Positions 49,442-56,528 of a DNA stretch of 56,528 bases are shown one piece after another. Position numbers and translations under genes: made by a program. This DNA is from Bacteroidales bacterium (GTDB lineage: Bacteria > Bacteroidota > Bacteroidia > Bacteroidales > UBA932). The notes below the pieces were generated by a model. The model was not told the DNA's origin and made no database searches. It worked only from the letters and a program-made list of their open reading frames with translations. The number at the start of each line of letters is the position of its first letter. The stretch's first letter is position 1. Location of the stretch: positions 1 to 56,528 of the forward strand of contig JAFZYD010000076.1 in NCBI GenBank assembly GCA_017616475.1. The letters run 5' to 3'.

Positions 49442-52400
49442 TCAAACTTTTTCTATTTTGTGCTCGGCTGCGTACCAAAGATATCCTTCTACTTCTTCGA
49501 AGCCCATTTCGCGCAGCAGCGCCATATAGTTGCGCACCTGGCGCTGGTAGCCGCTGTGGCTGGTGCCGAACTTGTAGTCTATCACCACCGCGCGACTGCC
49601 GCGGGTAAGCACCCGGTCGGGACGGTAAAGCTTGCCGTCAGTGTCAATAATCGAGGCTTCGTTGAGGGTATCCCAGTCGGAGCTGAACCAGCCGTAGCCG
49701 GCAACCTCGGAGAGCATCTGCTGCACCATCTGCACGGTTTCCTGAGCCTTTGCGCTCTCCAGTTCGCCACCGTCCACCGCCGCTTTTACCGCCGCCGGGA
49801 TGTCGGCGACGCTGTTGATGGACGACAGTATGTCGTGCAGCACGATGCCGCGGGCGCGGGCGGACTGAGCCCCCTCTTCAAAGAATTCCGAGCCGCGGAA
49901 CACCAGCGCAAGCCGCTTTTTGCCGGCGGTGCCCTCCATTGGAATGGAGTTGTAGCCGGGCAAAGGCCGGCGGGTGACTTTTGCAGACTCGTCGTCTTCG
50001 GCCTTGTATGAACACGACTCCCCTATTTCGTAGACATTATCTTCTGCAAGGGGTGAATACATCTCATAGAGCATATCGGAAATGCCCGGCTTTTTGTTCT
50101 TTATGCGGGCGAACACAATGAGTTCGTGCTTGGCGCGGGTAAAGGCCACGTAGGCGGTGTTGAGCGCATCCATCTTGTAGTAGAGGGCCTCGCGGGAATA
50201 GTCGCCGCCGAAGGTGGTCTCGCCCACCTCCTTCTTGAACTCGACGGGCATAAGGCCGGCGTCGAAATGTTCCGTTTCGGAGCACCACATATAGTTGGTC
50301 ATTTTGGGGGTCAACTGCTCGTGGAAGAAGGGCAATATTACCACCGGGCAGCCGAGTCCCTTGGCCTTGTGGATGGTCATTATGCGCACAGCGTCCGCCC
50401 CTTTGGGCGCCGAAATGGTCTGCTTACAGCCCGTTTCGCCCCACCACTTGATGAACCCGGCGATGTCCGACCCGTAGTCGCGCATATAGTCCAGCACCAG
50501 GTCCATAAAGGTCATAAGATAGGGCATCTGCCCATCCAGCAAGTCCTCGCCAAGGGCGCGGACCACATTCTCGCAGATGTCGTAGAGGGAGTTGCCTTCC
50601 GGGTTCAAAATAGCCTTGTCCAGCCCCATTTCCGCCACAACCTGCGCATTCACGGGGTCCTGGGCGTTTATCAAATATTTGAGCACCGCCACTATTCTCT
50701 GGACATAGCCGGAGGCCCCTACCACCAACGATTCGTCTGTAATAACGTCAATGTCGTCTGCAATCAGGCGCGCCGCAACGGCCGACGCCTCGCGGTTGGT
50801 GCGGACCAGAAAATAGATATCGCTGCGGGGATAACCAAGGTCGGTCAGTCGCTCTACCTCATCTTTGAGCATTGCCAGGCAGGCAGGGTCGTCGCTCTCG
50901 TCCTTGCCTTCCCAGAAGGTCACCTTGACGTGGCCGCCGCCCGCTTTGACCGGCGTCTGGACGCAGTCGGAATAGACTTGGGCAATGGTTTCATCGCCTT
51001 TGAAACTGCCGTTGTCCTTATTGGTGATGGCCGCAAAGAATTCGTTGTTGAAATCTACAATCACCCGGTCGCTGCGCCAGTTGTCGCCCAGCGATTTGAT
51101 GTCCAGACTCTTCCCGCTCAGCTGCTCCTCCACCCCACGCTGGAGGGTGCTCCAGTCGCTGCCGCGCCACCGGTAGATGCTCTGCTTTACATCGCCCACA
51201 ATAAGGTTGTCGCCGCCCGTGTCCAGGCTCTGCTCCAGCAGCGGCTTGAAATTATCCCACTGCATCAGCGAAAAGTCCTGGAACTCGTCCAGCAGATAGT
51301 TGTCCAGCCAGCTGCCTATGCGCTCGTATATGAACGGGGTGTCGCTGCCGGCAATCATCTTGTTGAGAGCGTGGGTTGTTTCGCCCAGCAGCATTATGTT
51401 GTTCTCCTTGAGGTAGCGCAGCAGGCTGTCGTGGATCCCGCCGAAAATCTTCATAACGCCCAGATTGGTGCGGATTATGGCGGCGGTGCGGTATTGGGCG
51501 TAGGGTTCGCCGAACAGCTCCACTATCTGCCGCAGCAGGTCGTCCAGCCCCGGTTTGCCCGGGCGGTTGCAGGCGGCTTGGGCAAGAGCTATTTTGTGTG
51601 CTGCCTGTTTATCTTTGGAAAACCACCCGTCCGGTGAGCCCAAAAACATCTCCTTCTGCCCATCTGTGAGCAGCGGCATCTCACCTTTAGCGTATGCCGG
51701 CAACTTTTGCATAACGCCCCTTGAACCGCCTTTAAAATCGGTTAAGTCCAGCCCCTGGCCCTTGATGGCCAGAATAGCTTCTTCCGCCAGGCTCTTGAGC
51801 TTGTCTTCGAAAGCCGCCGCATAGTCCGCCGCCTTCTTGCCCGCATTGTCTATACGGGCAAAATCGGATTTATAGTCCCCAGCCTTGGTCTTGAAATCTT
51901 CCTTTATAAAGAGTTTTGCAAAGGAGAGCAGCTGCTCTGTATATTGGGACTTGCTGCTGTAGCGCCACTGGTCCAGCGCAAAGCTGTTTATAATCTTGAA
52001 GATTGTTTCTGCGTCCGGAGCGGAAGCGTCGTCCAGCCGGGAGAGCATCTCGTCTATAGCGTGAGTGAGAACGTCCTCGTCGCTTAGTTCCACCCTGTAG
52101 TTGGTAAAACTGCCCAATTCGCGGGCGAAGGAGCGGAATATCTGCTGGAAAAACTTGTCTATTGTGGTGACCTGGAAGTTGGAGTAATCGTGCAGAATGG
52201 CGGTGAGGATGGTCTTGGCGCGTGCTTTCACCTCCGCCGCCTCCGCCGGAGACAGTTTTTCAAGTTCCTCCCCTTTCCCTTGCGAGAGTTTGTAGAGGAT
52301 GGACACTATGCGCCCCTTCATCTCCTCGGTGGCCTTATTGGTGAAGGTCACCGCCAGGATATGTTTGTAGGCCTCGGTGTCCGCATTCTTGGACAGAAGG

Positions 52401-52483
52401 ATATCTATATATTTGTGTGCCAGCGTGTGGGTTTTACCGCTGCCGGCAGATGCCTTGTATATGTCAAGTTGTCCTTTTTCCAT
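49442..52483 (-). CDS. AddA-like UvrD/Rep helicase-nuclease subunit
   Basis: The 1013-aa protein begins MEKGQLDIYKASAGSGKTHT, with the Walker A at residues 11-18. UvrD-type motifs follow (VTFTNKATEEMKGRI, DEFQDFSLMQWDNFKPLL, VGDVKQSIYRWRGSD, VRIMTIHKAKGLGCPVVI, YVAFTRAKHELIVFA). The C-terminal PD-(D/E)xK nuclease is intact (RPDRVLTRG, AVVIDYKFG). It resembles AddA of the double-strand-break repair complex. I used ATG 52483; an ATG at 52498 is equally possible. The AddB-like subunit gene ends 17 nt upstream. Confidence 0.9.
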   Translation of the reverse strand: MEKGQLDIYKASAGSGKTHTLAHKYIDILLSKNADTEAYKHILAVTFTNKATEEMKGRIVSILYKLSQGKGEELEKLSPAEAAEVKARAKTILTAILHDYSNFQVTTIDKFFQQIFRSFARELGSFTNYRVELSDEDVLTHAIDEMLSRLDDASAPDAETIFKIINSFALDQWRYSSKSQYTEQLLSFAKLFIKEDFKTKAGDYKSDFARIDNAGKKAADYAAAFEDKLKSLAEEAILAIKGQGLDLTDFKGGSRGVMQKLPAYAKGEMPLLTDGQKEMFLGSPDGWFSKDKQAAHKIALAQAACNRPGKPGLDDLLRQIVELFGEPYAQYRTAAIIRTNLGVMKIFGGIHDSLLRYLKENNIMLLGETTHALNKMIAGSDTPFIYERIGSWLDNYLLDEFQDFSLMQWDNFKPLLEQSLDTGGDNLIVGDVKQSIYRWRGSDWSTLQRGVEEQLSGKSLDIKSLGDNWRSDRVIVDFNNEFFAAITNKDNGSFKGDETIAQVYSDCVQTPVKAGGGHVKVTFWEGKDESDDPACLAMLKDEVERLTDLGYPRSDIYFLVRTNREASAVAARLIADDIDVITDESLVVGASGYVQRIVAVLKYLINAQDPVNAQVVAEMGLDKAILNPEGNSLYDICENVVRALGEDLLDGQMPYLMTFMDLVLDYMRDYGSDIAGFIKWWGETGCKQTISAPKGADAVRIMTIHKAKGLGCPVVILPFFHEQLTPKMTNYMWCSETEHFDAGLMPVEFKKEVGETTFGGDYSREALYYKMDALNTAYVAFTRAKHELIVFARIKNKKPGISDMLYEMYSPLAEDNVYEIGESCSYKAEDDESAKVTRRPLPGYNSIPMEGTAGKKRLALVFRGSEFFEEGAQSARARGIVLHDILSSINSVADIPAAVKAAVDGGELESAKAQETVQMVQQMLSEVAGYGWFSSDWDTLNEASIIDTDGKLYRPDRVLTRGSRAVVIDYKFGTSHSGYQRQVRNYMALLREMGFEEVEGYLWYAAEHKIEKV

Positions 52484-52500
52484 AACTCTATCTCCCATAT

Positions 52501-55293
52501 TTATCTGCCGCAAATAGCCCGTGCGGGGCAATATTCACAAGTTTTGTTACCGGCCTCCACCCCGTCGAACGGGACCGATGCGTCAAAGATTTCCTCCAGC
52601 AGCGTCCGGAGCCGGGCGGCGAAAGCCTCCACAGTTTCTCCCGGGCAGAAACGGTTCTCCACCCGCTTGGAATAGATGGTTTTGACGGGATAAACCGCCA
52701 AAAGATAATTCTCGGGCGCAGTGCCATCCAGAGTCTTGAGAAGGGCATAGACCAGCATCTGGAAGGAGGTTTTTTTCTCCCCTGCGAACACAGCATCCAA
52801 GCATTCTGCGTCCAGATAGCTGCTCACCTCGTCCACGCTGCCGGTTTTGTAGTCGCAAATACGCAGGGGCTCGCCATCCTTACGGTCCTGACGGTCTATG
52901 AACCCCTTCAGGTAAACCTTTTCCGGGGCGCCGCCCACCGTTATTTCCAGCTCGTGACGCAGACGCTTTTCCGCCTCCACGAAAGTGAAATCGGCATATT
53001 CGGCATCCTTCGAAAGCGTTGTGCGCACCATCTCAGCCACAAGGTTTGCGGTTATTTGGTTGCGGCGCGAAAGAGGGCTCTCCTCCGGCTGATTGAGTTC
53101 CTTGTTCAAGAAACGGCGCACCAGAGAATCGATGTACTCATCTTCTTTGATGTATTTCTTAAGGAGCGGGGCGGTGACTACTGCGTTGGTTCCTATGCTC
53201 TCGTATATAGCCTGCATTGTGTGGTGATAGGTATTTCCGAACTGCCCTGCGTCCACCTCCTCGCTTACCTCCTCTTCTTCCTGCAGCCCCTTCACATGCT
53301 TGTAATAGAATTTGAGCTTGCAAGCAAGATAGTCGTTTAGGGCGCTGGCAGAGAAATCTTTCTTGCCCTCCCCTATGAACAGCTCCCGCATCCTGGCAAT
53401 AATATCATCTGACTTGGCCACGCTGCGGACCTCGTTCCCCACCGGCTTTATCTCCAGATCCAGGCTTTCGAAGACTATGGGATACTGATAATGATATTGA
53501 AGTTGCTTTATGAAACGGCTCTCTTCGCCGCTCATCATCCCTTTGGTGCGGGAGTCATACACCAGCACTACCTTCTTTGCGCGGTATATGCTGCGGTAGA
53601 AGTGATAGGCGGCAATGGAGTCGAAAAGCTCCACCGTGGGGAGGCCGAAGCCGCGCCGCACGTTATAGGGTATCATACTGTCGCTCTGCACTTTGGCCGG
53701 GAACACGCCCTCGTTCACTGAGAGTATTATGAGGGTATCGAAATCCAGCGCGCGCACTTCAAGCGGCCCCATAACCTGCAGGCCGCTGAGCGGCTCGCCG
53801 CGGAACGACACCGTGAGAGAGGCGGTCACCTCCCGCAGAAAGCGGAAATAGGTCTTCTTTTCCATAGGGATGTCCAGGTCCCTCAGATGGCTTATGGCGG
53901 TGTAGTACCCGTGGGCGAACTCCCGCTCTATGTCGGTCAAATGGGGGGCGATAGCCGCCAGGCACTCCAGCTGCCAGGAAGCAATCTGCTGCGGTGATTC
54001 CATCGGGCGGAATATCTGTCCCTGGAGTGCGTCCTGTGAGAATGCGTCCGGCCCGACATAAATCTTGTTGGCTGCGATTATGCCCTGCCTTATGTTCACC
54101 GAACTTTCCGGGCATGCTTCGCGGATGGCGGGATGGTTCAAGATTGCGGTGACATCTTTATGATAAAACCCTTTTTCGCGCTTGTTTATTTGCAGCGACG
54201 CCATCGCTTCCAGCAGCGAGGCGACAGAGCTGTTGTGCAGCCCGTAGCCCATAGTGACGTTTATATTGCGGATGTTCTCGGGGATGGAATTTAGCAGCGG
54301 CATAAGCATCCCTTCGTCCGGGAGCACCACTGCGGTGGTGTCTTCCCCGGCGGTCCTAAGTTCGTCCTGTGCAACCTTGGCCTGGGCCACGGCACTCGAA
54401 ACGGCCACAACCTTGACCTCCGGACGCCCATCCGCCCCGGCGGATATCTTGTATTTTGAAGGATAATCCTTTACATAGCCCTTTATGAAATGCGAGGCCT
54501 TGTTGGCGCCGTCGGTGAGGCATTCGCCGTAATAGTCCCAGTAAAAGTCGCCGTCAAAATCGCTCTTTATATATTTGAGCAGCGCCAGTTCGCATTTTGA
54601 GAGGGCGTTCTGGCCAATCACCACAATGCGGTTGTATGCAGCCAGTTGCGCCGCAATGCCGTCCGTTTCGCAGTGCAATATGCGCTCCGCCACCTCTCTC
54701 TCCACCATCCCTTCGTAGGCGATGCCCCGTTCGCAAAGGGCCTCCTTAAAGGCGCAATAAAGGTCTTCCAGCATCTCCCAGGTGCTCAGGAACTGCTTCT
54801 TCTGCTCCGAATCCTGCCCTGCGACCATCACTCCCCAGAACTTTACCAAGGCCTCGCGCTGTTCGTCCGAGAGAAACTCGTATCCGCTGTCCAACTGGCG
54901 CAGGTCGCTGACAAGGGTAAACAGTTTTGAATGGTCCGCCAGATACTTGTCCACATCGCCGAAATCGGCCAGCAAGGTTTCGCCGAAAGAGACAAAATCG
55001 TCGAAAGTCCCCGCTTCGCGGCCGGCATTGCGGCAAATGGCCTCATACTGCTGCCAAAGAATGTACAGCAGCTCTATTTTATCGCCCTTGCGATAGGGGC
55101 TCAATCGGGCGAAAAGATCCCCTATCGTAACCATATCGGGCGAAAACACCGGAGCGTCGCTGCACTGGCCCAGATACTTCTGGAAGAACAGCGACGAACG
55201 GCGGGAAGGAAAAACAAACAGGCAACGCCTCAGTTCCACATCACTCTGGCGGGCGTAAGCCTTTGCAATTTGGTATAAAAAACTATTTGCCAT
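52501..55293 (-). CDS. AddB-like PD-(D/E)XK nuclease subunit
   Basis: The 930-aa protein has a degenerate helicase-like N-terminal part (CLFVFPSRRSSLFFQKYL) without a functional Walker A. Its C-terminal nuclease domain shows KGFIDRQDRKDG, LRICDYKTG and a cysteine set for a [4Fe-4S] cluster (YLACKLKFYY far upstream, then CEYCPARAIC, C-x2-C-x5-C). This is the AddB layout; with AddA it processes DNA ends for RecA loading. The start at 55293 overlaps the PAP2 gene by 11 nt. Confidence 0.88.
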   Translation of the reverse strand: MANSFLYQIAKAYARQSDVELRRCLFVFPSRRSSLFFQKYLGQCSDAPVFSPDMVTIGDLFARLSPYRKGDKIELLYILWQQYEAICRNAGREAGTFDDFVSFGETLLADFGDVDKYLADHSKLFTLVSDLRQLDSGYEFLSDEQREALVKFWGVMVAGQDSEQKKQFLSTWEMLEDLYCAFKEALCERGIAYEGMVEREVAERILHCETDGIAAQLAAYNRIVVIGQNALSKCELALLKYIKSDFDGDFYWDYYGECLTDGANKASHFIKGYVKDYPSKYKISAGADGRPEVKVVAVSSAVAQAKVAQDELRTAGEDTTAVVLPDEGMLMPLLNSIPENIRNINVTMGYGLHNSSVASLLEAMASLQINKREKGFYHKDVTAILNHPAIREACPESSVNIRQGIIAANKIYVGPDAFSQDALQGQIFRPMESPQQIASWQLECLAAIAPHLTDIEREFAHGYYTAISHLRDLDIPMEKKTYFRFLREVTASLTVSFRGEPLSGLQVMGPLEVRALDFDTLIILSVNEGVFPAKVQSDSMIPYNVRRGFGLPTVELFDSIAAYHFYRSIYRAKKVVLVYDSRTKGMMSGEESRFIKQLQYHYQYPIVFESLDLEIKPVGNEVRSVAKSDDIIARMRELFIGEGKKDFSASALNDYLACKLKFYYKHVKGLQEEEEVSEEVDAGQFGNTYHHTMQAIYESIGTNAVVTAPLLKKYIKEDEYIDSLVRRFLNKELNQPEESPLSRRNQITANLVAEMVRTTLSKDAEYADFTFVEAEKRLRHELEITVGGAPEKVYLKGFIDRQDRKDGEPLRICDYKTGSVDEVSSYLDAECLDAVFAGEKKTSFQMLVYALLKTLDGTAPENYLLAVYPVKTIYSKRVENRFCPGETVEAFAARLRTLLEEIFDASVPFDGVEAGNKTCEYCPARAICGR

Positions 55294-55936
55294 CTGCAGC
55301 CGGGTATTTTTCTTGAATTTTTCTGATTGCAAATTTATATAGTCTATTGAGTAAAATTGCTACACATATACCGTAAATTAAACCAACCGCAACATCGCAG
55401 GGAAAATGACAGCCCAGGTAGATGCGGCTGTACGAAACCAGCAGCGACCAAACAACCAAACACAACCGCAGCCAGCGGCGGCCCAGGATGCCCGAAACAA
55501 GCAGCGCATAGCACATTGTGTTGGCCGCGTGGGCAGAGAAGAAACCGTATGGGCTGCCGGTGCCGGTCGGGAAGCGGCCAGCCGCGGTCGCGGGATTGTA
55601 ACCGGGGCGCGGCCGGGCTACCAAATCTTTAACAAGGTTGCTACCCCAATCGCAGAGCAGATAGCCCAGGATGCAAATTGCCACCGCCGTAACGCCCGCC
55701 AGCCAGAACTTATTGTCCTTTATAGGCTTACGCAGGGCATATCCGCCGCATTGTGTCGAGTAGAACCTTTTGAAGAAGCAGGCCACCGCCAGCAGCAAAT
55801 ACAGCGGGAACCATATCGCAATCGCAGAAAGCGGCTTCATTATTGCATCCAGAAACGGGCTCCAGGCGCCGTTTACAGCAAGCAGCCATCGCTCGTCCAG
55901 AGCTATTATTTTATCAAAACCAGTTGTCAGAAACAT
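55283..55936 (-). CDS. PAP2-family membrane phosphatase
   Basis: The 217-aa protein has about six membrane helices and the PAP2 motifs KDLVARPRP (K-x6-RP), YGFFSAHAANT (usually PSGH, here FSAH) and SRIYLGCHFPCDV (SR-x5-H-x3-D). Members dephosphorylate undecaprenyl diphosphate, phosphatidic acid or lipid A. It leads the run towards addB, with a TAnnTTTG box (tatatttg, minus strand, 55961-55968) 24 nt upstream. Confidence 0.9.
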   Translation of the reverse strand: MFLTTGFDKIIALDERWLLAVNGAWSPFLDAIMKPLSAIAIWFPLYLLLAVACFFKRFYSTQCGGYALRKPIKDNKFWLAGVTAVAICILGYLLCDWGSNLVKDLVARPRPGYNPATAAGRFPTGTGSPYGFFSAHAANTMCYALLVSGILGRRWLRLCLVVWSLLVSYSRIYLGCHFPCDVAVGLIYGICVAILLNRLYKFAIRKIQEKYPAADGK

Positions 55937-56021
55937 TGGAATAACTATTTTCGCACCTTACAAATATAAACATTTCGTTAACCTTTTTGGCACCGAATAC
56001 GTCTATACGATAAAAACCTCT

Positions 56022-56528
56022 ATGAAACATATACGATTCTCACTCCTTATTCTTGCATCGACACTCATTAATTTTGCAGCATTCGCACAAACCAGCATCA
56101 CAGGCCGCGTGCTGGACGCCGAAACCCGCGAGGGCGAGGTGGCCGCGATTGCACAACTGCTGCAGGGAGGCGAGAGCATCACATATACTATTACCGATTC
56201 GGCCGGTGTATTCTTTCTCAAGACATCCGCCAAGGGTGAAATGACGCTGCGGGTGGAGAATCTGGGGCGCAAGACCGTAGAGCGGAGCCTCAACGCCACC
56301 GGAGCGCCCATCGACCTCGGGGAAATTCTGGTGGAATATGACGCCGAGACGCTCAAGGAATCGAGCGTCAGCGCCCTGCGCACCCTGGTCAAGATAGATG
56401 CCAACAAATTGAGTTACGACGTGGAGCACGACATAGACGCCAAGAGTATGACGGCGCTGGATCTGCTGCGCAAGGTGCCTATGGTTACGGTGGACGCGCA
56501 GGACAACATCATCGTGAAAGGCTCGTCT
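56022..56528 (+). CDS. Outer-membrane beta-barrel family receptor, N-terminal part, cut by the window end
   Basis: The frame is open through 169 codons to the last base. A signal peptide (LLILASTLINFAAFAQ) precedes a carboxypeptidase-regulatory-like domain (ITGRVLDAETREGE, TDSAGVFFLKTSAKGEMTLRVE) and the start of a plug domain (LSYDVEHDIDAKSMTALDLLRKVP, then VTVDAQDNIIVKGSS). This is the layout of OMP_b-brl_3-type TonB-linked proteins. Which ligand it takes cannot be told. Confidence 0.85.
   Translation, partial: MKHIRFSLLILASTLINFAAFAQTSITGRVLDAETREGEVAAIAQLLQGGESITYTITDSAGVFFLKTSAKGEMTLRVENLGRKTVERSLNATGAPIDLGEILVEYDAETLKESSVSALRTLVKIDANKLSYDVEHDIDAKSMTALDLLRKVPMVTVDAQDNIIVKGSS

Noticed and set aside
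50126..51637. 503-aa plus-strand frame inside the AddA-like gene
   Set aside because: Shadow frame; the minus-strand helicase motifs are unambiguous.

Overview
The window is chromosomal DNA of a Bacteroidales bacterium, possibly a gut Rikenellaceae/Alistipes-like lineage, though the family cannot be settled from sequence alone. The evidence is the promoter type (TTTG near -33, TAnnTTTG near -7, the latter seen in front of at least a dozen genes), the many SpII lipoproteins, a BACON-domain glycosidase, a fimbrillin-like lipoprotein, a GH97 enzyme, a DUF5020 porin and a SusC-era style OMP_b-brl_3 receptor. Codon use is GC-rich and even across most of the window. There is no integrase, tRNA, rRNA or CRISPR array.

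Layout. 1-3.6 kb is a disturbed area: a C-terminal inositol monophosphatase fragment abuts an opposite-strand gene fragment, and a YdeI-family gene is followed by a small module (candidate ncRNA plus HTH regulator) bounded by 17-nt direct repeats and by a deletion-scarred second copy of the YdeI gene. 3.6-8.8 kb holds a 57-aa peptide plus fimbrillin-like lipoprotein (minus strand), divergent from an SGNH esterase, a GH101-like BACON lipoprotein and a membrane protein. 8.9-13.2 kb holds a DdpX/VanX-type dipeptidase, a C1B aminopeptidase, a class-3 aldehyde dehydrogenase and PgeF. 13.3-21.7 kb is a run of small housekeeping and stress genes containing a RAYT (HUH) transposase and its REP-like hairpin pairs.

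21.7-38.2 kb is the most interesting part. A plus-strand operon (GH97 alpha-galactosidase-like enzyme, glpA, glpB, glpC, glpT) converges on a minus-strand run (CAT/E2-like acyltransferase, acyl-CoA ligase, GtrA protein, two POTRA-less Omp85-type barrels, alpha/beta-hydrolase lipoprotein, glpK, glpF). The two meet at a perfect 20-bp inverted repeat. Together they could release, import and use glycerol, fatty acids and perhaps alpha-galactose from a (galacto)glycerolipid or galactosylglycerol. That reading is an inference from gene order and families.

38.3-42.3 kb is a nucleobase salvage operon (uraA, apt, DUF5020 outer-membrane channel, AzgA-type permease). 42.4-46.3 kb is a short rhamnose operon (rhaB, rhaA, rhaT) without aldolase or regulator. 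46.3-55.9 kb is a long minus-strand run: PAP2 phosphatase, AddB-like and AddA-like recombination nuclease-helicase subunits, an RsmI-like methyltransferase, folB, mtaB and a PhnP-like hydrolase. A TonB-linked outer-membrane receptor begins at 56.0 kb and runs off the end.
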